DNA from: Rhodanobacter humi
GTDB taxonomy: Bacteria > Pseudomonadota > Gammaproteobacteria > Xanthomonadales > Rhodanobacteraceae
Direction: 5' to 3'
Assembly (NCBI RefSeq): GCF_041107455.1
Contig: NZ_JBGBPY010000001.1
Coordinates: 1,240,001-1,304,000, forward strand
Length of the DNA stretch: 64,000 bases
Positions within the stretch are counted from its first letter, which is position 1. Each line of letters opens with the position of its first letter. The notes beneath the pieces were generated by a model that saw only the letters and a program-made list of their open reading frames with translations, was not told the DNA's origin and did not search any database. Shown here piece by piece: positions 43,782-55,350 of this stretch. A program made the translations under genes and the position numbers.

Positions 43782-44366
43782 TCAAAACAGGCCAGGCTGC
43801 GTGGCGGGTGGATCAATTTCAGGCAGCAATGGCCAGCGGCCGATGATGTCGTAGCGGTACGGATTGCCGCCACCGATGGCGAGACACAACTCGTCGATGG
43901 TCCATGCGACGGGCGGATCGAGCACGATCTTGTCCAGCGTATCGTGCGCGCAATAGCTCAAGGTCATGTGCGGCGTCACGCCAGTGGCGATGCGACCGAA
44001 TCCTGCATGGCCAAGGTGGTCACGAACCTCCTGCAACAAGGCGGCAAACGCTTTCGGCACGCCACGCGCACGCATCGTCCAATGAATCCGGCCTGGCATG
44101 TCGGCCGGTCCGTCGATGCGGTTGAAATGCAGCGTGCACGAGGATGCGGAAACGGCTGAGCCAACCTGCAGCAACGCAGCGCATTCTTCCTCGGTCGGTG
44201 AAAAAATGCGCTCGGAAAACGACTGATGCCAATTCGCCGGTGCAAACAGCGCGCTTCGCAGACGCTTGTCCAGCCCAAGCCGTACCAGCAGAGCGCGCGT
44301 GTCATCCACCCATGCCGGCGGAGGCATGGCCATGAAGAACAAACGACGCTCCGCAATCCGGCTCAT
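43782..44366 (-). CDS. 2'-5' RNA ligase / cyclic phosphodiesterase-like (2H) protein
   Basis: 194 residues, RRLFFMAMPPP at the N-terminus as in LigT/ThpR proteins. Of the two HxTx motifs of the 2H superfamily, the second is intact (PHMTLSY) and the first is HQSF in a fitting position, a Thr to Ser change. The family acts on 2',3'-cyclic or 2'-5' RNA ends. Its ATG overlaps the acnD stop as ATGA, and prpF follows 29 bases later, so it is embedded in a propionate operon with no evident metabolic link. Confidence 0.82.
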   Translation of the reverse strand: MSRIAERRLFFMAMPPPAWVDDTRALLVRLGLDKRLRSALFAPANWHQSFSERIFSPTEEECAALLQVGSAVSASSCTLHFNRIDGPADMPGRIHWTMRARGVPKAFAALLQEVRDHLGHAGFGRIATGVTPHMTLSYCAHDTLDKIVLDPPVAWTIDELCLAIGGGNPYRYDIIGRWPLLPEIDPPATQPGLF

Positions 44367-46972
44367 GCCGCCTGCGACGATTCGAGGAAATCCTGCGCGA
44401 AGCGCTGCAGCACGCCGCCCGCCTCATAGATCGACACCTCCTCGGCAGTGTCCAGACGGCAGGTCACCGGCACCTCGACGCGCTCGCCGTTCCTGCGATG
44501 GATGACCAGGGTGAGATCCGCGCGTGGCGTACGCGCACCGATCACGTCGAAGGTTTCGCTGCCATTGATGCCCAGCGTCTTGCGGTTCGTGCCCGGCTTG
44601 AACTCCAGCGGCAGCACGCCCATGCCGATCAGGTTGGTGCGATGAATCCGCTCGAACCCCTCGGCGACAATCGCCTCGACGCCCGCCAGCCGCACGCCCT
44701 TCGCCGCCCAGTCGCGCGACGAGCCCTGGCCGTAGTCGGCGCCCGCGATCACGATCAACGGCTGCTTGCGACCCATGTAGGTCTCGATCGCTTCCCACAT
44801 GCGCATGACCTTGCCTTCCGGCTCCACGCGTGCCAGCGAACCCTTCTTCACTTCACCGTCGACCACGGCCATCTCGTTGAGCAGCGTGGGGTTGGCGAAG
44901 GTGGCGCGCTGCGCGGTGAGGTGGTCGCCGCGATGGGTCGCGTACGAATTGAAGTCCTCTTCCGGCAGGCCCATCTTCGCGAGGTACTCGCCCGCGGCGC
45001 TGTCGGGCAGGATCGCGTTCGACGGCGACAGATGGTCGGTGGTGATGTTGTCGCCGAGCACCGCCAGCGGACGCATGCCCGTGAGCGTGCGCTCGCCCGC
45101 GAGCGCGCCCTCCCAGTACGGCGGGCAGCGGATGTAGGTGCTCTGCGCACGCCAGGCGTACAGCGGCGTGGCGCGGGTGCCGGTGCGGCCGGTACGCGCG
45201 AACATCGGCTCGTAGATCTTGCGGAACTGCTCCGGCTTCACGCTGGAGGACACGATCGCGTCGATCTCCTCGTCGCTGGGCCAGATGTCCTTGAGCGTCA
45301 CCGGCTGGCCGTTGGCGTCGATGCCGAGCACGTCCTGCTCGATGTCGAAGCGGATGGTGCCGGCGATGGCGTAGGCCACCACCAGCGGCGGCGAGGCCAG
45401 GAACGCCTGCTTCGCATACGGATGGATGCGGCCGTCGAAGTTGCGGTTGCCGGACAGCACGGCAGTGGCGTACAGGTCGCGATCGATGATCTCCTGCTGG
45501 ATCGCCGGATCGAGCGCGCCGGACATGCCGTTGCAGGTGGTGCAGGCGAACGCCACGATGCCGAAGCCGAGCTTCTCCAGCTCCGGCAGCAGGTTCGCTT
45601 CTTCCAGATACAACTGCACGGCCTTGGAGCCGGGCGCGAGCGAGCTCTTCACCCACGGCTTGCGCGTGAGGCCGCGCTTGTTCGCATTGCGCGCAAGCAG
45701 TGCGGCCGCGATCACGTTGCGCGGGTTGCTGGTGTTGGTGCAGCTGGTGATGGCGGCGATGATCACCGCGCCATCGGGCATGTGGCCCGGCTGCTCCTTC
45801 CACTCGCCGGCGATGCCGCGCGCGGCGAGATCGGACGTGGGCAGGCGCTTGTGCGGATTGGACGGGCCGGCCATGTTGCGCACCACTGAGGACAGATCGA
45901 ACGTCAGCGTGCGTTCGTACTGCGCATGGGCCAGCGTGTCGGCCCACAGGCCGGCGGCCTTGGCGTAGGTCTCCACCAGCTTGACCTGCTCGTCGCTGCG
46001 GCCGGTGAGGCGCAGGTAGTCGATGGTCTGGCCGTCGATGAAGAACATCGCGGCGGTGGCGCCGTATTCCGGCGCCATGTTGGAGATGGTCGCACGATCA
46101 CCCAGCGTGAGGCTGGCCGCGCCTTCGCCGCGGAATTCCAGGTACGCGCCGACCACCTTCTGCTTGCGCAGGAACTCGGTGAGCTCAAGCACGATGTCGG
46201 TGGCGGTGATGCCGGGCTGGTGCTTGCCGGTGAGCTCGACGCCCACGATGTCCGGCAGGCGCATCCACGAGGCGCGGCCGAGCATTACGCTCTCCGCCTC
46301 CAGGCCGCCCACGCCCACGGCGATCACGCCGAGCGCATCCACGTGCGGCGTGTGGCTGTCGGTGCCCACACAGGTATCGGGATAGGCCACGCCCTTGCCG
46401 TTCTCATCGTGGCGTACCTGGATCACCGGCGACATCTTCTCCAGGTTGATCTGGTGCATGATGCCGTTGCCCGGAGGGATCACGTCGACGTTCTCGAACG
46501 CCTGCTTGGTCCACTCGATGAAGTGGAAACGGTCCTCGTTGCGGCGATCCTCGATCGCGCGGTTCTTCGCGAACGCATCCGGGTCGAAACCGCCGCATTC
46601 CACCGCCAGCGAGTGGTCGACGATCAACTGCACCGGCACAACCGGATTCACCTTGGCCGGATCGCCGCCGCGGTCGGCGATGGCGTCACGCAGGCCGGCC
46701 AGATCCACCAGCGCCGTCTGGCCGAGGATGTCGTGGCACACCACGCGCGCCGGGAACCACGGGAAATCGCGCTCGCGCTTGCGCTCGATGAGCTGCTTCA
46801 GCGACTCGACGAGGATTGCCGGATCGCAACGGCGCACCAGGTTCTCGGCAAGCACGCGCGAGGTGTACGGCAGCGCGTCATAGGCGCCTGGCCGGATCGC
46901 CTCCACGGCGGCGCGCGCATCGAAATAATCCAGCGACGCGCCGGGAAGGGGTTGGCGGTAGGCAGTATTCAT
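44363..46972 (-). CDS. acnD: Fe/S-dependent 2-methylisocitrate dehydratase AcnD
   Basis: 869 residues from ATG at 46972. Aconitase superfamily: cluster ligands in SCTNTSNP and FACTTCNG, substrate segments GTDSHTPHVDALGV and AGADYGQGSSRDWA. The size and the prpF partner identify AcnD rather than AcnA: it dehydrates 2-methylcitrate to 2-methylaconitate, which PrpF isomerises. No prpB or prpC gene lies in the window. Cytoplasmic. Confidence 0.92.
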   Translation of the reverse strand: MNTAYRQPLPGASLDYFDARAAVEAIRPGAYDALPYTSRVLAENLVRRCDPAILVESLKQLIERKRERDFPWFPARVVCHDILGQTALVDLAGLRDAIADRGGDPAKVNPVVPVQLIVDHSLAVECGGFDPDAFAKNRAIEDRRNEDRFHFIEWTKQAFENVDVIPPGNGIMHQINLEKMSPVIQVRHDENGKGVAYPDTCVGTDSHTPHVDALGVIAVGVGGLEAESVMLGRASWMRLPDIVGVELTGKHQPGITATDIVLELTEFLRKQKVVGAYLEFRGEGAASLTLGDRATISNMAPEYGATAAMFFIDGQTIDYLRLTGRSDEQVKLVETYAKAAGLWADTLAHAQYERTLTFDLSSVVRNMAGPSNPHKRLPTSDLAARGIAGEWKEQPGHMPDGAVIIAAITSCTNTSNPRNVIAAALLARNANKRGLTRKPWVKSSLAPGSKAVQLYLEEANLLPELEKLGFGIVAFACTTCNGMSGALDPAIQQEIIDRDLYATAVLSGNRNFDGRIHPYAKQAFLASPPLVVAYAIAGTIRFDIEQDVLGIDANGQPVTLKDIWPSDEEIDAIVSSSVKPEQFRKIYEPMFARTGRTGTRATPLYAWRAQSTYIRCPPYWEGALAGERTLTGMRPLAVLGDNITTDHLSPSNAILPDSAAGEYLAKMGLPEEDFNSYATHRGDHLTAQRATFANPTLLNEMAVVDGEVKKGSLARVEPEGKVMRMWEAIETYMGRKQPLIVIAGADYGQGSSRDWAAKGVRLAGVEAIVAEGFERIHRTNLIGMGVLPLEFKPGTNRKTLGINGSETFDVIGARTPRADLTLVIHRRNGERVEVPVTCRLDTAEEVSIYEAGGVLQRFAQDFLESSQAA

Positions 46973-47372
46973 GGATATCGGGAACCTTGGGAATGAACGC
47001 CCGGCTGGCGTGTCGACGGCGTATTTTAGCGGGTGGAAGCCCCTCCCTTGAGAACCCCGGCTTGACTGCCCTGCAGGGCGGCATCGACGGCGACCGCAAG
47101 GCGCACGAGGTGCGCATCCGGCAATGTGGGGCGCGGGCAGGCAAGCGCCGCGGTCCAGGGCAGACACCGGACATCGGTCGGCGTCCCGTCGTCACTGCCC
47201 GGGACCAGGCGGGCTTCGGTCCAGTCGCGCGATTTGCACCATGTACCCGGCGCGGCGCGACAGACAGGGACAGCACCACGCCACTGCCGCACGCGGGTAC
47301 CGCCATGTACGCAACACCAGCCCGAACATGTCGCGGCCGGGCATGCCTTGGGCAATCTGAAGACCGAGCCGC
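46973..47372. other. Gene-free gap between kdpE and acnD
   Basis: 400 bases. It should contain the acnD promoter on the left, but I see no clear -35/-10 pair or operator. ORFs here are short and lack ribosome sites. Confidence 0.5.
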
Positions 47373-48062
47373 TCAGCCCAGAAAGCGATAGCCCACACCC
47401 GGCTCGGTCTTCAGCCAGCGCGGCTGGGCCGGGTCGTCGCCCAGTTTCTGGCGCAGCTTGCCGATCACGATGCGCAGGTACTGGCTGTCGGCCACGTGGC
47501 TGGGACCCCACACCTCGCGCAGCAGCTGCGGCTGGGTGACCACGCGGCCAACGTGGCGCAGCAACAGCGCCAGCACGGCGTATTCCTTGCGGGTCAGCGC
47601 CAGTTCGGCGCCATCCAGTCGCACTTCGCGGCGGCCGAGATCCACGCTGAGCCGGCCGTCGTTCCAGCGCGGCGGCGCTTCCGGCTCGCCGGCCGGGCGC
47701 TGGCGCAGCAGCGCGCGCAGACGCGCCATCAGTTCCTGGATGCCGAACGGCTTGGTCACGTAGTCGTTGGCGCCGGCATCCAGTGCGCGCACCTTCTCGG
47801 TCTCGGCGTCGCGCACGGTGAGCATCAGCACCGGCACGCGGCTCCACTGACGCAACTCGGCCAGCACTTCGTGGCCGTCGCGGTCGGGCAGGCCAAGGTC
47901 GAGGATCACCAGGTCCGGGCTGCCGGTGGCGGCCTGCGCCAGGCCGTCCGCGGCGTTGGCGGCGAGCAGCACCTGGTAGCCCTCGGCGCGCAGGCCGATG
48001 TCGAGGAAGCGGCGGATCTGCGCTTCGTCGTCGATCACCAGGATGCGGGGGGAGGCGTTCAT
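47373..48062 (-). CDS. kdpE: Potassium-responsive response regulator KdpE
   Basis: 229 residues. OmpR-type receiver (ILVIDDEAQIRRFL; phospho-acceptor Asp in VILDLGLPDRDG) and winged-helix DNA-binding domain (LTRKEYAVLALLLRHVGRV, YLRIVIGKLRQKLG). The ATG overlaps the kdpD stop as ATGA. It activates the kdp promoter after phosphorylation by KdpD at low K+ or high osmolarity. Confidence 0.95.
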   Translation of the reverse strand: MNASPRILVIDDEAQIRRFLDIGLRAEGYQVLLAANAADGLAQAATGSPDLVILDLGLPDRDGHEVLAELRQWSRVPVLMLTVRDAETEKVRALDAGANDYVTKPFGIQELMARLRALLRQRPAGEPEAPPRWNDGRLSVDLGRREVRLDGAELALTRKEYAVLALLLRHVGRVVTQPQLLREVWGPSHVADSQYLRIVIGKLRQKLGDDPAQPRWLKTEPGVGYRFLG

Positions 48063-50731
48063 GCGGATTCGGTGGGCACGTCGGGCAGCGGCAGGCTGAT
48101 GCGGATGGTGGTGCCGCCGCCCGCGCGCGGCAAGGCCTCCACGCTGCCGCCGTGCGCGCCGATCATGCCGCGGCAGATCGCCAGCCCGAGTCCGGTGCCT
48201 TGCGTGGCGCGGTCGCCGCGCGACACCGAATAGAACATGTCGAAGATGCGCGCGCGCTCGTCCTCGGGGATGCCGGGGCCGCGGTCGCCCACGTCCAGCA
48301 GCAGGCGTCCGCCCTCGCCGTGGACGCTCACCGTGACCGGCTGATCCGGCGGCGAGAAGCGCGCGGCGTTCTCCAGGATGTTGAACAGTGCCTGCTCGAT
48401 CAGCGCGGGATGCACGTAGAGCAGCACGGTGTCCGGCGGCAACGCGGTGTCCACCCGCACCGCGGGGAACAGCTTGCGCAGGCGCGTCACCGCGGCGGCG
48501 ACGATCTCGGCCACATCCACCCAGTCGCGGTTGAGCTTGAGCGTGCCGTGGCCGAGCCGGGTCATGTCCAGCAGGTTCTGGATGTAGCGATCCAGCCGCT
48601 GGCCCTCGCCAAGGATGGCCTCCAGCAGTTCGCGGCGCTCGGTTGGCGGCAAACGCTCCTCGTAGTCGACCAGGGTGCCGGCCGCGCCGATCATCGAGGA
48701 CAGCGGCGAGCGCAGGTCGTGCGACACCGAGGACAGCAGCGCGCTGCGCAGGCGTTCGGTCTCGCCCTGCACGCGCGCGCCCTCCAGTTCCTCGGCCAGC
48801 CGGGCACGGGCCAGCGCCTGGCCGATGTCCTGCACCATCGCCAGCGCCAGGCTGCGGCGATCCGGATCGGGCTCGCCTGCATCGGCGGGAAAGCGCAGCG
48901 CGGCGACGCCCAGCCGCTGTTCCTCGCTGCCCAGCGGCAGCAGCCAGCAAGGCGCGGCGTTCAAGGTGTCGGTGTAGCGGCCCGCCGGCGTGGCATGACG
49001 CTCGCACCAGTCGGCGGCGGCCAGGTCCTGCGGCAGCAGGGGCAGGTCGTGCGGCTCCGCCGCCATCGGCTGCAATGCGCCGGCGGCGTCGCGCGCCAGT
49101 AGCGCGGCCTCGCAGGGCAAGGCCTGCGCCAGCGCCGCGGCGCCCACCGTGCGGATACCGGCGGCATCGGTGCTTGCGGCCAGCCGCTGGCCCAGCAGCA
49201 GCAGCGCGCGCGCCTGCACGTGCGCGGCACGCAGCGACTCCACCTGCTGCGCCAGCCGCGTGGCCAGCCGGCTGCACACCAGCGCGGCCAGCAGGAACAG
49301 GCATACCGCCAGCACGTCGTCGGGGCTGGAGATCTCCAGCGAATAGACCGGCGGGGCGAAGAAGAAGTTGTAGGAGACGAAGCAGAGGATGGCCGTGTAG
49401 ACGGCCACCGCCATGCGCGTGCGCACCGCCACCACCAGCACGGCGGTGAGGAAGATCAGCGACAGGTTGGCCACCGACAGGTAGCGCTGGCCGACGAAGG
49501 CCAGCACCAGCGCACCCAGTGTGGCCAGCGTGGCGTAGGTGTATTCGCCGCGCCGGCCGAAGCCGCCCGGCGGCACCAGCCGCAGGCGCCGGCGCGAGGC
49601 CGCACGCTCGGCCGGCGTGGCGACGATGGTGAGCTCCAGGTGCGCGCCGCGGCGCAACAGCTGCTGGGTGAGCGAGCGGCCCACCATGCGTGCGAACAGG
49701 CGCTCGCGGGTACGGCCGAGGATGATCTGGCCGGCGCCCTCGCGATCGGCGTACGCCAGCAGCTCGTCGGCGACGGTGTGGCCACGCAGCACTGCCGTGT
49801 CGCCGCCCAGCCGCCGTGCCAACCGCAACGCGCTCTCCAGCTGTTCGCGCCGCGCGGCGTCCAGTTGCGCACCCCTGTCCACGAACACCACGCTCCAGGG
49901 CGCGCCACGCCGTTCGGCGATACGTCGCGCCACGCGCACCAGGTATTCGCTCTGTGCGTGGCCGTCGATCGCCGCCAGCACGCGGCGGCGCACCGGCATC
50001 GCCGTGCCACGCGCCAGCATGCTGCCGCGCAGGTCGCTCTCGACATGGCCGGCCACGGTGTCCACCGACAGCTCGCGCAGCGCGGCAAGGTTGGTGGGGG
50101 AGAAAAACGCATCCAGCGCCGCCGCGGCGGTTTCCGGCACGTAGACCTTGCCCTGCTTGAGCCGCTGGATCAGTTCGCGCGGTGGCAGGTCCACCAGCAC
50201 GATGTCGCGTGCGCGGTCGAGGAAGGCATCGGGCACGCGCTCGCGCACGGTGATGCCGGTGATGCGCTGCACCTGGTCGTTGAGGCTTTCCAGGTGCTGC
50301 ACGTTGAGCGCGGTATAGACCTCGATGCCGGCGTCGAGCAGTTCGGCGATGTCCTGCCAGCGCCGCTCGTGGCGGCCGCCGGGGAGATTGGTGTGCGCCA
50401 GTTCATCCACCAGCAGCACCGCCGGCTTGCGCGCCAGCGCGGCGTCCAGGTCGAATTCCTCGAACTCGCGGTCGCGGTAGTTCACCCGCCGCCGCGGCAG
50501 TACCTCCAGCCCCTCCAGCAGCGCCGCGGTCTCCACGCGGCCGTGGGTTTCCACCAGGCCCACCACCACGTCCACGCCCTGTTTCTTCAGCTCGCGCGCG
50601 GCCGACAGCATCGCCCAGGTCTTGCCCACGCCCGGTGCGGCGCCGAGGAAGATCTTCAGGCGTCGCTGCCGCTCGCCGTTGACGGCATCGAGCAAGGCAT
50701 CGGCGCGGGCGTCGCGGGTGGCGTCGGTCAT
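48059..50731 (-). CDS. kdpD: Potassium sensor histidine kinase KdpD
   Basis: 890 residues with the full KdpD layout: cytoplasmic KdpD domain with Walker [10 protein letters not shown] at residues 30-38 and DELAHTN, a universal-stress-protein-like domain (about 245-370), four membrane helices (about 395-500), a GAF-like domain, then the H-box [14 protein letters not shown] and an HATPase domain ([23 protein letters not shown]). It phosphorylates KdpE. Coupled on both sides by ATGA overlaps with kdpC and kdpE. Confidence 0.95.
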   Translation of the reverse strand: MTDATRDARADALLDAVNGERQRRLKIFLGAAPGVGKTWAMLSAARELKKQGVDVVVGLVETHGRVETAALLEGLEVLPRRRVNYRDREFEEFDLDAALARKPAVLLVDELAHTNLPGGRHERRWQDIAELLDAGIEVYTALNVQHLESLNDQVQRITGITVRERVPDAFLDRARDIVLVDLPPRELIQRLKQGKVYVPETAAAALDAFFSPTNLAALRELSVDTVAGHVESDLRGSMLARGTAMPVRRRVLAAIDGHAQSEYLVRVARRIAERRGAPWSVVFVDRGAQLDAARREQLESALRLARRLGGDTAVLRGHTVADELLAYADREGAGQIILGRTRERLFARMVGRSLTQQLLRRGAHLELTIVATPAERAASRRRLRLVPPGGFGRRGEYTYATLATLGALVLAFVGQRYLSVANLSLIFLTAVLVVAVRTRMAVAVYTAILCFVSYNFFFAPPVYSLEISSPDDVLAVCLFLLAALVCSRLATRLAQQVESLRAAHVQARALLLLGQRLAASTDAAGIRTVGAAALAQALPCEAALLARDAAGALQPMAAEPHDLPLLPQDLAAADWCERHATPAGRYTDTLNAAPCWLLPLGSEEQRLGVAALRFPADAGEPDPDRRSLALAMVQDIGQALARARLAEELEGARVQGETERLRSALLSSVSHDLRSPLSSMIGAAGTLVDYEERLPPTERRELLEAILGEGQRLDRYIQNLLDMTRLGHGTLKLNRDWVDVAEIVAAAVTRLRKLFPAVRVDTALPPDTVLLYVHPALIEQALFNILENAARFSPPDQPVTVSVHGEGGRLLLDVGDRGPGIPEDERARIFDMFYSVSRGDRATQGTGLGLAICRGMIGAHGGSVEALPRAGGGTTIRISLPLPDVPTESA

Positions 50732-51330
50732 GCGCCTACGTTAGCGCCAACGTGGTGCTCCGGGAGCGCGTCCAGCGCCAGATTGAGTTCGAGCACGTTC
50801 ACCCGTGGCTCGCCCAGCACGCCGAGCTGGCGGCCGCGCGTGCAGCGCGCCACCAGCGCCTGCACTTCGGCCAACGGCAGGCCGCGTGCGCGGGCCACGC
50901 GGGCCAACTGGTATTGCGCCGCCGCCGGGCTGATCTCCGGGTCGAGGCCGCTGCCGGAGGCGGTGACCAGCTCCACCGGGATCGGCGCGGTGTTGCCGGG
51001 ATCGGCCGCCTGCAACGCGGCGATGCGCTGCCTCACCGCGTCGGCCAGGGCCGGGTTGGTCGGCCCGAGGTTGGACCCGTTGGACGCAGTGCCGTTGTAG
51101 GCCTGCGGCGCGGTGGCCGACGGCCGACCCCAGAAGTACTTCGATGCAGTGAACGGCTGGCCGATCAGCGCGGAGCCGATTGGCTTGCCGTCCTTCGCCA
51201 ACAGGCTGCCGTTCGCCTGTACCGGGAAGACCGCCTGCGCCAGCCCGGTGACCAGCAGCGGATAGGCGATGCCGGTGATCACCGTCATCAGCAACAACAG
51301 CATCGCGGCATTGCGCAACATCCTGCCCAT
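50728..51330 (-). CDS. kdpC: K+-transporting ATPase subunit KdpC
   Basis: 200 residues from ATG at 51330 with GAGGTG just upstream. One N-terminal membrane helix, then the periplasmic domain with [21 protein letters not shown] and [14 protein letters not shown], all typical of KdpC. It associates with KdpA and KdpB to complete the pump. Unusually, an outer-membrane barrel gene separates it from kdpB. Confidence 0.95.
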   Translation of the reverse strand: MGRMLRNAAMLLLLMTVITGIAYPLLVTGLAQAVFPVQANGSLLAKDGKPIGSALIGQPFTASKYFWGRPSATAPQAYNGTASNGSNLGPTNPALADAVRQRIAALQAADPGNTAPIPVELVTASGSGLDPEISPAAAQYQLARVARARGLPLAEVQALVARCTRGRQLGVLGEPRVNVLELNLALDALPEHHVGANVGA

Positions 51331-51340
51331 GGTCGACACC

Positions 51341-52828
51341 TCAGTAGTGGATGATCGCATCGAGGAGGGCGACGGCCTGGTAGTCCTTCTTGCCGCCGTC
51401 GTAGGCATTCACGTCATAGGAATGCTCGTAGCGCAGCTCCGGCTGGATCTCCAGATCCTGCGTGACCCAGTGCGTGAGGCCGATGGTGTGGCTGCTGTAG
51501 CGCGTGGCATAGCCGGTGCGCTGGCCCTTCTCGTCGTCGTAGAACTCGTTGCGGATCGACAGCATATTGTTGGAGTCCAGTTCGAGGTTCAGGTAGTTCA
51601 CGACACCAAAGGCACCCGCCGTGCCGGCAAACGGCGAGGAGCCGGCGACGCCGGGGGTGCCGCCCGGGCCAAAGCCCGGAATGTTGCGGCCGTACATGCG
51701 ATAGGCCTCGGTCAGCATGTGGAAATGCTGGTTGAAGCGATGGCCCCAGGTCGCCACGTACATCTGCACGTTGTTGTAGTTGTAATCGGACTTGTTCCAG
51801 TTGTTGATGCAGGGGTAAAGCATGTCGTTGTTGTCGGCCGACACCCAGCGCACACAGGCCTGCAGCGACGGACGCGCCGCGGAATTCCAGGGCGCGACGT
51901 CGTTGCTGGCGTTGACACCGATCTGGATGGTCCATTGGCGGCTCAGCCGCGTCGTCGTCATGACGCCGGTCTGCGTATACGGATCGACCGTGTACAGGAT
52001 CGAGTGGGTCATCAGGTAGTTCTGCGGCGAGAACTGGGCTTCGATATCCGGCAGCGACAACCAGCGACCGATGCGGACGACCATGCCCTCCGCCACCCAC
52101 GGGATATAGATATCGCCGTAGAACAGCATCGGGTCGTCGCCATAGATCTTGCCGTTGAGCGGCTGGCCCGGCGCGGGATGGTTCAGCAGCTGATTGCTGA
52201 ACACGCCCCTGGTCACCGTGTAGTGGTAGTCGTAGCCATACAGGTTGGAGATATCGAAACCCCAGTCGACATGGTCCGTTTGAACCGTATCTTCCACACG
52301 CATGATGTTGGTGACGAACTGATCCAGCTCCGCGCGATTCGGGCGGGTGTTGTAGGAAAGCGGATAGTTCGAGAAACTCGACGAACTGAGATTCGCCGCC
52401 GGGGTCACCCAGCCGAAAACCTCGATGCGGTTGCGCTGCATCCACTGGCCGAGCCTGGTGCAGCCCAATGCCTTCTCCAGCGGATAAGTGGAGTTGGTGT
52501 CCGGCACGCCGATCGGTGCAGGGACGCCACCCATCTGCCATTCCGAGTTGGGGAACGGCGGCGAGTCGAACGGCGCATCCATGGCGCGGCGCTTCGGCGC
52601 CGGCGCATTCGGGTCGGCCGGCTGCGCGTCCTCGCGGTACGCCGCGGCCACGCGCGACAGGAACCCGGCGGAACAATTGCCGCTTTCCGCCAAGGGCGGC
52701 GGCGGCGCGATCACGCTCTGCGGGTCGGCGACCAGCGGCGCGGCCGTGGCGGCGGCGTCAGCCAGCGCACGCCCTGCCGGCAGCATCGCCAGCAGCAGTG
52801 CCAGCGGGAGAATCTTCTTGTGTGACAT
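51341..52828 (-). CDS. Outer-membrane beta-barrel, putative porin (BBP2-like)
   Basis: 495 residues from ATG at 52828; a signal peptide ends at GRALA. The mature part is rich in Tyr, Trp and Asn with alternating barrel strands, and resembles the putative beta-barrel porin-2 (OmpL-like, PF07642) family ([47 protein letters not shown]). It lies inside the kdp operon, 10 bases before kdpC. This suggests it lets K+ or a related solute through the outer membrane when K+ is scarce; that role is an inference. Confidence 0.8.
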   Translation of the reverse strand: MSHKKILPLALLLAMLPAGRALADAAATAAPLVADPQSVIAPPPPLAESGNCSAGFLSRVAAAYREDAQPADPNAPAPKRRAMDAPFDSPPFPNSEWQMGGVPAPIGVPDTNSTYPLEKALGCTRLGQWMQRNRIEVFGWVTPAANLSSSSFSNYPLSYNTRPNRAELDQFVTNIMRVEDTVQTDHVDWGFDISNLYGYDYHYTVTRGVFSNQLLNHPAPGQPLNGKIYGDDPMLFYGDIYIPWVAEGMVVRIGRWLSLPDIEAQFSPQNYLMTHSILYTVDPYTQTGVMTTTRLSRQWTIQIGVNASNDVAPWNSAARPSLQACVRWVSADNNDMLYPCINNWNKSDYNYNNVQMYVATWGHRFNQHFHMLTEAYRMYGRNIPGFGPGGTPGVAGSSPFAGTAGAFGVVNYLNLELDSNNMLSIRNEFYDDEKGQRTGYATRYSSHTIGLTHWVTQDLEIQPELRYEHSYDVNAYDGGKKDYQAVALLDAIIHY

Positions 52829-52910
52829 GGCTTTCCTTGTTGCATCGGCCCGCAACGGCCGCTTTCGGCAGTAGTCGAATCGTCGAGGCCGCCGCAACGC
52901 GGCCGTCATG

Positions 52911-53117
52911 TCAGATGCCGGCGTAGCCGCCCAGCACGTATTCGTTTTCTTCGCGGTTCGCCGCGGCCCCGGCATCGGCCACCACGCCGGCTCCAGCCGG
53001 TGCGCGTGCCGGCATGGCGATCACCACGTCGTACTCGGTGTCGTTGGTCGATACGCGCAGCTCCATGTCCGGATGCGCGTCGTCGGGCAGCGAAAGCGAA
53101 AGCTTCAGTGTTTGCAT
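52911..53117 (-). CDS. Small hypothetical protein in the kdp operon
   Basis: 68 residues, with GGAG seven bases before the ATG. Acidic, no signal peptide or membrane helix, an Ala/Gly-rich middle and the end ENEYVLGGYAGI. I do not recognise it. Position between kdpB and the barrel gene, with a good ribosome site, supports a real gene. Confidence 0.5.
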   Translation of the reverse strand: MQTLKLSLSLPDDAHPDMELRVSTNDTEYDVVIAMPARAPAGAGVVADAGAAANREENEYVLGGYAGI

Positions 53118-53140
53118 GACAGAGCTCCATGAAGTGGAGT

Positions 53141-53220
53141 CGTCATCCCGGCGCAGGCCGGGATCCAGGCTCCCCGGTACAACAAGGCAACTGGATTCCG
53201 GCCTTCGCCGGAATGACGGG
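53141..53220. repeat. REP pair inside the kdp operon
   Basis: Two inverted units, GTCATCCCGGCGCAGGCCGG and GGATTCCGGCCTTCGCCGGA. They lie just after the kdpB stop and may lower expression of the genes downstream relative to kdpFAB. Confidence 0.8.
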
Positions 53221-53229
53221 CAAAAGAAA

Positions 53230-55317
53230 TCAGGCCAGTCCGCACAGCACCAGCAACAAGTCGATCAGCTTGATGCCGATGAACGGCACGATCACGCCGC
53301 CGAGGCCGTAGACCAGCAGGTTGCGGCGCAGCAGCGCACCGGCGCCCAACGCGCGGTACTTCACGCCCTTCAAGGCCAGCGGGATCAGGAAGATGATGAT
53401 CAGCGCGTTGAAGATCACCGCCGACAGGATCGCGCTCTGCGGTGTCGCCAGATGCATCACGTTGAGCGCATCGAGCGCGGGATAGGTCGTCGCGAACGCG
53501 GCCGGGATGATCGCGAAGTACTTCGCGACGTCGTTGGCGATCGAGAACGTGGTCAGCGAGCCGCGGGTGATCAGCATCTGCTTGCCGATCTCCACCACCT
53601 CGATCAGCTTGGTCGGGTTGGAATCGAGATCGACCATGTTGCCGGCTTCCTTCGCCGCCTGCGTACCGGTGTTCATCGCCACCGCCACGTCGGCCTGGGC
53701 CAGCGCCGGCGCATCGTTGGTGCCGTCGCCGCACATCGCCACCAAGCGGTTCTCGGCCTGAATGCTGCGGATCAGCTTGAGCTTGGCTTCGGGCGTGGCC
53801 TCGGCGAGGAAGTCGTCGACGCCGGCTTCCGCGGCAATGGCTGCGGCAGTGAGCGGGTTGTCGCCGGTGATCATCACGGTCTTGATGCCCATCCGGCGCA
53901 TCTCCGCGAAGCGCTCCTTGATGCCGCCCTTGACGATGTCCTTCAGCTCGATCACGCCCAGCGCGCGGGCGCCCTCGGTGACGATCAACGGGGTGGCGCC
54001 GCGGCGCGCGATGTCCTCGGCCATGCGCTTGACCAGCGGCGGCAGGTGGCTGTTCTGCGCCTCCAGGTGTTTCTCCACGGCATCCAGCGCGCCCTTGCGG
54101 ATCTGCCGCGCGCCGAGATCCACGCCGCTCATCCGGGTCTGCGCGGTGAACGGCACGAACTGCGCGCCCAGGGCCTCCAGCGGCTGCCCGCGCAGATCGA
54201 ACTGCTGCTTCGCCAGCACCACGATGCTGCGCCCTTCCGGCGTCTCGTCGGCCAGCGAGGCGAGCTGCGCCGCTTCGGCGAGGATGCCCTCCGCCACGCC
54301 CGGCGCCGGATGGAACGCCACCGCCTGGCGGTTGCCCAGGGTGATCGTGCCGGTCTTGTCCAGCAGCAGCACGTCGACGTCGCCGGCCGCCTCGACCGCG
54401 CGGCCGGAGGTGGCGATCACGTTGGCGCGGATCATCCGGTCCATGCCGGCGATGCCGATCGCCGACAGCAGCGCGCCGATCGTGGTGGGAATCAGGCACA
54501 CCAGCAGCGCGACCAGCACGGTCAGCGTGATCGGATGGCCGATGCCCGCCGCCTGCACGCTGTAGATCGAATACGGCAGCAAGGTGGCGCAGGCGAGCAG
54601 GAAGATCAGGGTGAACTTCGCCAGCAGGATGGTCAGCGCGATCTCGTTCGGCGTCTTGCGCCGCTTGGAGCCTTCCACCATCGCGATCATGCGGTCGAGG
54701 AAGCTCTCGCCCGGATTGCTGGTGATGCGCACCACCAGCCAATCCGACAGCACCCGCGTGCCGCCGGTGACCGCGCTGCGGTCGCCGCCGGACTCGCGGA
54801 TCACCGGTGCGGATTCGCCGGTGATTGCACTCTCGTCCACGCTCGCCGCGCCGATCACCACTTCGCCGTCGCCGGGAATTTGCTCGCCCGCTTCCACCAG
54901 CACGTGGTGACCGGTGCGCAATTCGGCCGATGGGGTGAACGTGATCGCCGCCTCGCGCTCGGGTCTGGCCAGTTTCTTGGCGATCACGTCCTTGCGCGAG
55001 CCGCGCAGCGCGTCGGCCTGCGCCTTGCCGCGGCCTTCCGCCAGCGCCTCCGCGAAGTTCGCGAACAGCAGGGTGAACCACAGCCACAGGCTGACCCAGA
55101 AGATGAAACCGGTCGGCGCCTCGCCGTGGCCCGCGAGTGCCTGCACCCACAGCAGCGTGGTCAGCACGCTGCACACGAACACCACGAACATCACCGGGTT
55201 CTTGAACTGCAGCCGCGGCGACAGCTTGCGGAACGAATCGGCCATCGCCGCGAGAACCAGCTCGCGGTTGAAATTCCGAATGGAATCAGCGCTCACTGCA
55301 TGCGTTTGCGAAGTCAT
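53230..55317 (-). CDS. kdpB: K+-transporting ATPase subunit KdpB
   Basis: 695 residues, normal for KdpB. P-type ATPase motifs: phosphorylated Asp320 in [10 protein letters not shown], actuator TGES in [12 protein letters not shown], and hinge [16 protein letters not shown]. It hydrolyses ATP to drive K+ uptake through KdpA. The kdpA gene is 33 bases upstream. Confidence 0.97.
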   Translation of the reverse strand: MTSQTHAVSADSIRNFNRELVLAAMADSFRKLSPRLQFKNPVMFVVFVCSVLTTLLWVQALAGHGEAPTGFIFWVSLWLWFTLLFANFAEALAEGRGKAQADALRGSRKDVIAKKLARPEREAAITFTPSAELRTGHHVLVEAGEQIPGDGEVVIGAASVDESAITGESAPVIRESGGDRSAVTGGTRVLSDWLVVRITSNPGESFLDRMIAMVEGSKRRKTPNEIALTILLAKFTLIFLLACATLLPYSIYSVQAAGIGHPITLTVLVALLVCLIPTTIGALLSAIGIAGMDRMIRANVIATSGRAVEAAGDVDVLLLDKTGTITLGNRQAVAFHPAPGVAEGILAEAAQLASLADETPEGRSIVVLAKQQFDLRGQPLEALGAQFVPFTAQTRMSGVDLGARQIRKGALDAVEKHLEAQNSHLPPLVKRMAEDIARRGATPLIVTEGARALGVIELKDIVKGGIKERFAEMRRMGIKTVMITGDNPLTAAAIAAEAGVDDFLAEATPEAKLKLIRSIQAENRLVAMCGDGTNDAPALAQADVAVAMNTGTQAAKEAGNMVDLDSNPTKLIEVVEIGKQMLITRGSLTTFSIANDVAKYFAIIPAAFATTYPALDALNVMHLATPQSAILSAVIFNALIIIFLIPLALKGVKYRALGAGALLRRNLLVYGLGGVIVPFIGIKLIDLLLVLCGLA

Positions 55318-55350
55318 GGAATCAAGTTCTCGAATGGATCCGCGAATGGA

